This document shows positions 61,541 to 64,000 of a stretch of DNA of 64,000 nt, in pieces (the stretch's first letter is position 1; each line of letters opens with the position of its first letter). The stretch lies in assembly GCF_946478805.1 (NCBI RefSeq), contig NZ_CAMLDC010000004.1:62001-126000 (forward strand), written 5' to 3'. The position numbers and the translations under genes were made by a program. The notes under the pieces are model-generated. The model made no database searches, was not told the DNA's origin, and was given only the letters and a program-made list of their open reading frames with translations. The stretch comes from an uncultured Fluviicola sp. GTDB taxonomy: Bacteria; Bacteroidota; Bacteroidia; Flavobacteriales; Crocinitomicaceae.

Positions 61541-62848
61541 ATGGAAAACCTGACATTATTCTGGCATCGAAGAGATCTGAGAATTTCAGACAATGCGGGC
61601 CTTTTTAAAGCATTGAAACACGGAGAAAATATTCAGCCCATTTTTATTTTTGACACCCAAATCCTTCAACAACTGCCTACAAATGATCAACGGATCTTAT
61701 TCATCCATCAGGCTATTGAGGAATTAAATGCATCCTATGGAAAACTAGGAGCTTCGTTGTGGGTTTTTCATGGAAATCCAACTCAACTGATTCCTGGATT
61801 AGTCAAAAAACATGCTGTTCAAAACATATTTTGCAACCGGGATTATGAACCGGATGCCATTCTGCGGGATCAATTGATTTATGAGGAACTTCAAAAAATG
61901 AACTGCATTTTTTCCGGATCAAAAGACCAGGTGATCTTTGAAAAGAACGAAGTCGTAAAACCGGATGGAAATCCCTATCATGTCTTCACTCCATATATGA
62001 AAAGATGGAAAGAAACTTTGACCGATTTCCATTTAAAATCATACCCTGTCGAGAAATACCTTTCCAAACTGAATCAAGGAATTGAAACAACTCTTCCCAG
62101 CATCACGGAACTAGGTTTTAGCGACGTTCAAACACAGGAATTCCCTTCAACTTCCATTCCAACGGAAATCATCCGGAACTATCACGACACCAGGGATATT
62201 CCTTCTCTTAACGGAACAACACGCCTAAGTATCCATTTGCGTTTTGGAACCATTTCAATTCGGGAATTGTTCAAAGAAGTCATTAAGATAAACAATGAGA
62301 AATTTCTGAACGAATTGATTTGGCGAGATTTCTATCAAATGATCTTGTATTGGTATCCCGGAAGTGTAAATCATGCATTCAAATCCGAATATGACCGGAT
62401 CGAATGGGAATTTAATGAAATCCAATTTCAAGCCTGGTGTGAAGGGAAAACCGGATATCCAATCGTGGATGCAGGAATGCGTGAGCTCAATAAAACCGGG
62501 CACATGCACAATCGCGTACGTATGGTTGTTGCAAGTTTTTTGTGCAAACATCTCTTGCACGACTGGCGTTTAGGTGAACGCTATTTTGCGGAAAAATTAC
62601 TGGATTTCGAATTGGCAAGCAATGTAGGTGGCTGGCAATGGGCAGCAGGTTCAGGTGTGGACGCCGCTCCTTATTTCCGGATCTTTAACCCGACAAGTCA
62701 GCAAGAACGGTTTGATCCGCAATTCGAATACATCAAAAAATGGGTTCCGGAATTCGGAACTGCCGATTATCCTGAGCCGATCGTCGATCACAAATGGGCA
62801 CGTGAACGCGTTTTGGAACGCTATAAAAAAGGATTGAATTCGAAATAA
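61541..62848 (+). CDS. phrB: Deoxyribodipyrimidine photolyase (cryptochrome/photolyase family)
   Basis: Repairs cyclobutane pyrimidine dimers with blue light. The N-terminal antenna domain starts LFWHRRDLRISDNAGLFKAL. The FAD domain has TRLSIHLRFGTISIREL, WRDFYQMILYW, GKTGYPIVDAGMRELNKTGH, MHNRVRMVVASFLCKHLL, DWRLGERYF and SNVGGWQWAAGSGVDAAPYF. The length of 435 residues is slightly short. Its place after a CarH-like regulator and carotenoid genes fits a light-response region. A 9-bp tandem repeat lies just upstream. Confidence 0.93.
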   Translation: MENLTLFWHRRDLRISDNAGLFKALKHGENIQPIFIFDTQILQQLPTNDQRILFIHQAIEELNASYGKLGASLWVFHGNPTQLIPGLVKKHAVQNIFCNRDYEPDAILRDQLIYEELQKMNCIFSGSKDQVIFEKNEVVKPDGNPYHVFTPYMKRWKETLTDFHLKSYPVEKYLSKLNQGIETTLPSITELGFSDVQTQEFPSTSIPTEIIRNYHDTRDIPSLNGTTRLSIHLRFGTISIRELFKEVIKINNEKFLNELIWRDFYQMILYWYPGSVNHAFKSEYDRIEWEFNEIQFQAWCEGKTGYPIVDAGMRELNKTGHMHNRVRMVVASFLCKHLLHDWRLGERYFAEKLLDFELASNVGGWQWAAGSGVDAAPYFRIFNPTSQQERFDPQFEYIKKWVPEFGTADYPEPIVDHKWARERVLERYKKGLNSK

Positions 62849-63481
62849 CTACTCGCGACGCAATTCTCCCGCCCTCCATTTCTGAAGGAAGGTTGCCCAG
62901 GCAAATGGATTCAGTAAGTTGTTTACCGGAGATTGCCCCATTGTATATAAACGCGTATTGTTCTGATTCACCACATTCCCGAATGAAAGTGATGCATCGC
63001 TGGGAACTAAGGAAGCAATATCAGCCAAACTTTGCCCGGATAATTGTTTTTGAGCTCTTATCATCGCATCATCATACGGGTTCATCTCCACAAATGCCTG
63101 TGCAAATGCTTCTTTTGAAGGCCAAGGATAAATGACAACCTCTTTCAATTGCACCGTATCAATGGTCATCATGTGAATAATGGAATAACGCGTTTCGCTT
63201 AAGGTATCCGGTACGATATAAGAAGAAGGTTTGTGCCCGTAATAGCGAAACAAAATTGTGTCGCCCGGTTGAACAACCATCGAAAAGAAACCGTAAATAT
63301 CGGCTATTGTTCCCCGATGAACAGTTCTATTGTAAACTGCGGCATACGGCATTTCCTGCAAACTATCTGAAGAAACGACTACACCCGACAATTGAACCAA
63401 TCGCTCTTCCTTTTGGGAAGCTGCGTTTAGCGAAATGGAAATGACCATTCCTATAAGTCCGTATTTCAACCAATTATTCAT
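62849..63481 (-). CDS. Secreted carboxypeptidase-regulatory-like domain protein
   Basis: A 210-residue protein with a signal peptide (YGLIGMVISISLNAAS). The domain about 28-115 (LVQLSGVVVSSDSLQEMPYA, HRGTIADIYGFFSMVVQPG, DTILFRYYGHKPSSY) is a CarboxypepD-regulatory-like beta sandwich, followed by a helical region (LKEVVIYPWPSKEAFAQAFV, LSGQSLADIAS, FAWATFLQKWRAGEL). This architecture is common and conserved in Bacteroidota; function unknown. It converges on the photolyase gene with no gap. Confidence 0.82.
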   Translation of the reverse strand: MNNWLKYGLIGMVISISLNAASQKEERLVQLSGVVVSSDSLQEMPYAAVYNRTVHRGTIADIYGFFSMVVQPGDTILFRYYGHKPSSYIVPDTLSETRYSIIHMMTIDTVQLKEVVIYPWPSKEAFAQAFVEMNPYDDAMIRAQKQLSGQSLADIASLVPSDASLSFGNVVNQNNTRLYTMGQSPVNNLLNPFAWATFLQKWRAGELRRE

Positions 63482-63588
63482 ACTACAAGGTTACGTAATT
63501 TTCGATAATCCTAAAAAGCTTTCTGACCCCTTTAACAATAATTATCACGAAAAAGTAAGAAAGTTAATAGAAACTTTAACTAAAACGA

Positions 63589-63618
63589 TTTGTTTCTGCC
63601 CGAAAATAATTACTTTTG
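63589..63618 (+). promoter_or_regulatory. Bacteroidota-type promoter of guaB
   Basis: TTTG (63589-63592) and TACTTTTG (63611-63618) are 18 nt apart, matching the consensus; the box ends 30 nt before the guaB ATG. Confidence 0.65.
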
Positions 63619-63648
63619 CGAGAATTTATTTCAAAAATAGGTTCACAC

Positions 63649-64000
63649 ATGGCACTGTCCAATCTTAATTCAGTTAGAGAAGGTCTCACTTACGACGATG
63701 TACTCTTAGTCCCAGCATTTTCACAGGTTCTCCCTCGCGACGTTCAATTAAAAAGCAAAATCACACGCAATATTGAGGTCAACACCCCAATCGTTTCTGC
63801 AGCAATGGATACTGTTACGGAAGCAAGTTTGGCAATTGCACTTGCTCAGCACGGTGGAATTGGTGTAATTCACAAAAACATGACCATTGCGGATCAGGCA
63901 TTGGAAGTCCGGAAAGTAAAACGTTCAGAAAGCGGAATGATCTTAGATCCGGTCACACTTTCAGAACATGCATTGGTAAGTGATGCGCTTGCTTTGATGT
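63649..64000 (+). CDS. guaB: IMP dehydrogenase (partial, N-terminal 117 codons)
   Basis: Oxidises IMP to XMP in GTP synthesis. The frame from ATG 63649 remains open to the window end and reads [60 protein letters not shown], then the start of the CBS region ([10 protein letters not shown]). These are the canonical first 110 residues of GuaB. The rest lies outside the window. Confidence 0.95.
   Translation, partial: MALSNLNSVREGLTYDDVLLVPAFSQVLPRDVQLKSKITRNIEVNTPIVSAAMDTVTEASLAIALAQHGGIGVIHKNMTIADQALEVRKVKRSESGMILDPVTLSEHALVSDALALM

Overview
This 64 kb window is chromosomal DNA from a member of the Bacteroidota, most likely order Flavobacteriales; a Fluviicola/Crocinitomicaceae-like genus is my best guess but is not proven by the sequence. 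Evidence for the phylum: T9SS cargo with type A and type B sorting domains, a PorP/SprF protein, DUF4270 and DUF3098 families, the gene order ftsX-DUF3098-uppP-truB-queA, and promoters of the Bacteroidota form (TTG or TTTG, 18-20 nt, TANNTTTG). No rRNA, tRNA, IS element, prophage or CRISPR array was recognised.

Layout. 1-5313: an accessory cluster of six complete genes and one partial gene, all without signal peptides. Several are paralogues resembling DUF2589, joined with PASTA-like repeats, Ig-like domains and a highly charged coiled-coil protein. This is the strongest candidate for an undescribed system. 5404-6856: a PUA/EVE-like protein overlapping a small coiled-coil membrane protein. 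6853-9683 (minus): panC, panD, a flippase-like membrane protein and a heptose-phosphate adenylyltransferase. 9799-13807: a truncated starch-synthase-like protein, a DUF4270 lipoprotein and glmS. 14140-18139: two tandem Cys-rich membrane proteins and an S9 peptidase. 18292-22799: an MMPL/RND transporter, rmlA and a polyprenyl diphosphate synthase. 22811-26849 (minus): lycopene cyclase, crtZ and cruF behind a TPR-SpoIIE phosphatase gene. 27009-28984 (minus): hflX, a cytochrome c lipoprotein and a cytochrome b-like protein. 29101-33433: two amidohydrolase-type proteins. 33523-46300: T9SS cargo, superoxide dismutase, mrp/nifU, a 1607-residue barrel plus 13-Ig protein, and a type B cargo/PorP pair. 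46398-55919: OmpA proteins, a Fic protein, the queA-ftsX block, YceI and aspartate kinase. 56707-62848: a CarH-like light-sensing regulator, crtI-crtB-idi-PTPS and a photolyase. 63649 to the end: the start of guaB.

How it fits together. The two carotenoid blocks, about 31 kb apart, supply most steps from IPP/DMAPP to a hydroxylated monocyclic or bicyclic xanthophyll. The CarH-like regulator, an inverted repeat over the crtI promoter and the nearby photolyase suggest light-induced pigment and DNA repair. Envelope functions dominate the rest (undecaprenyl phosphate recycling, FtsX, OmpA lipoproteins, T9SS export). Many starts were moved from the longest possible ORF to an internal start that restores a signal peptide or the family N-terminus; each entry says so.
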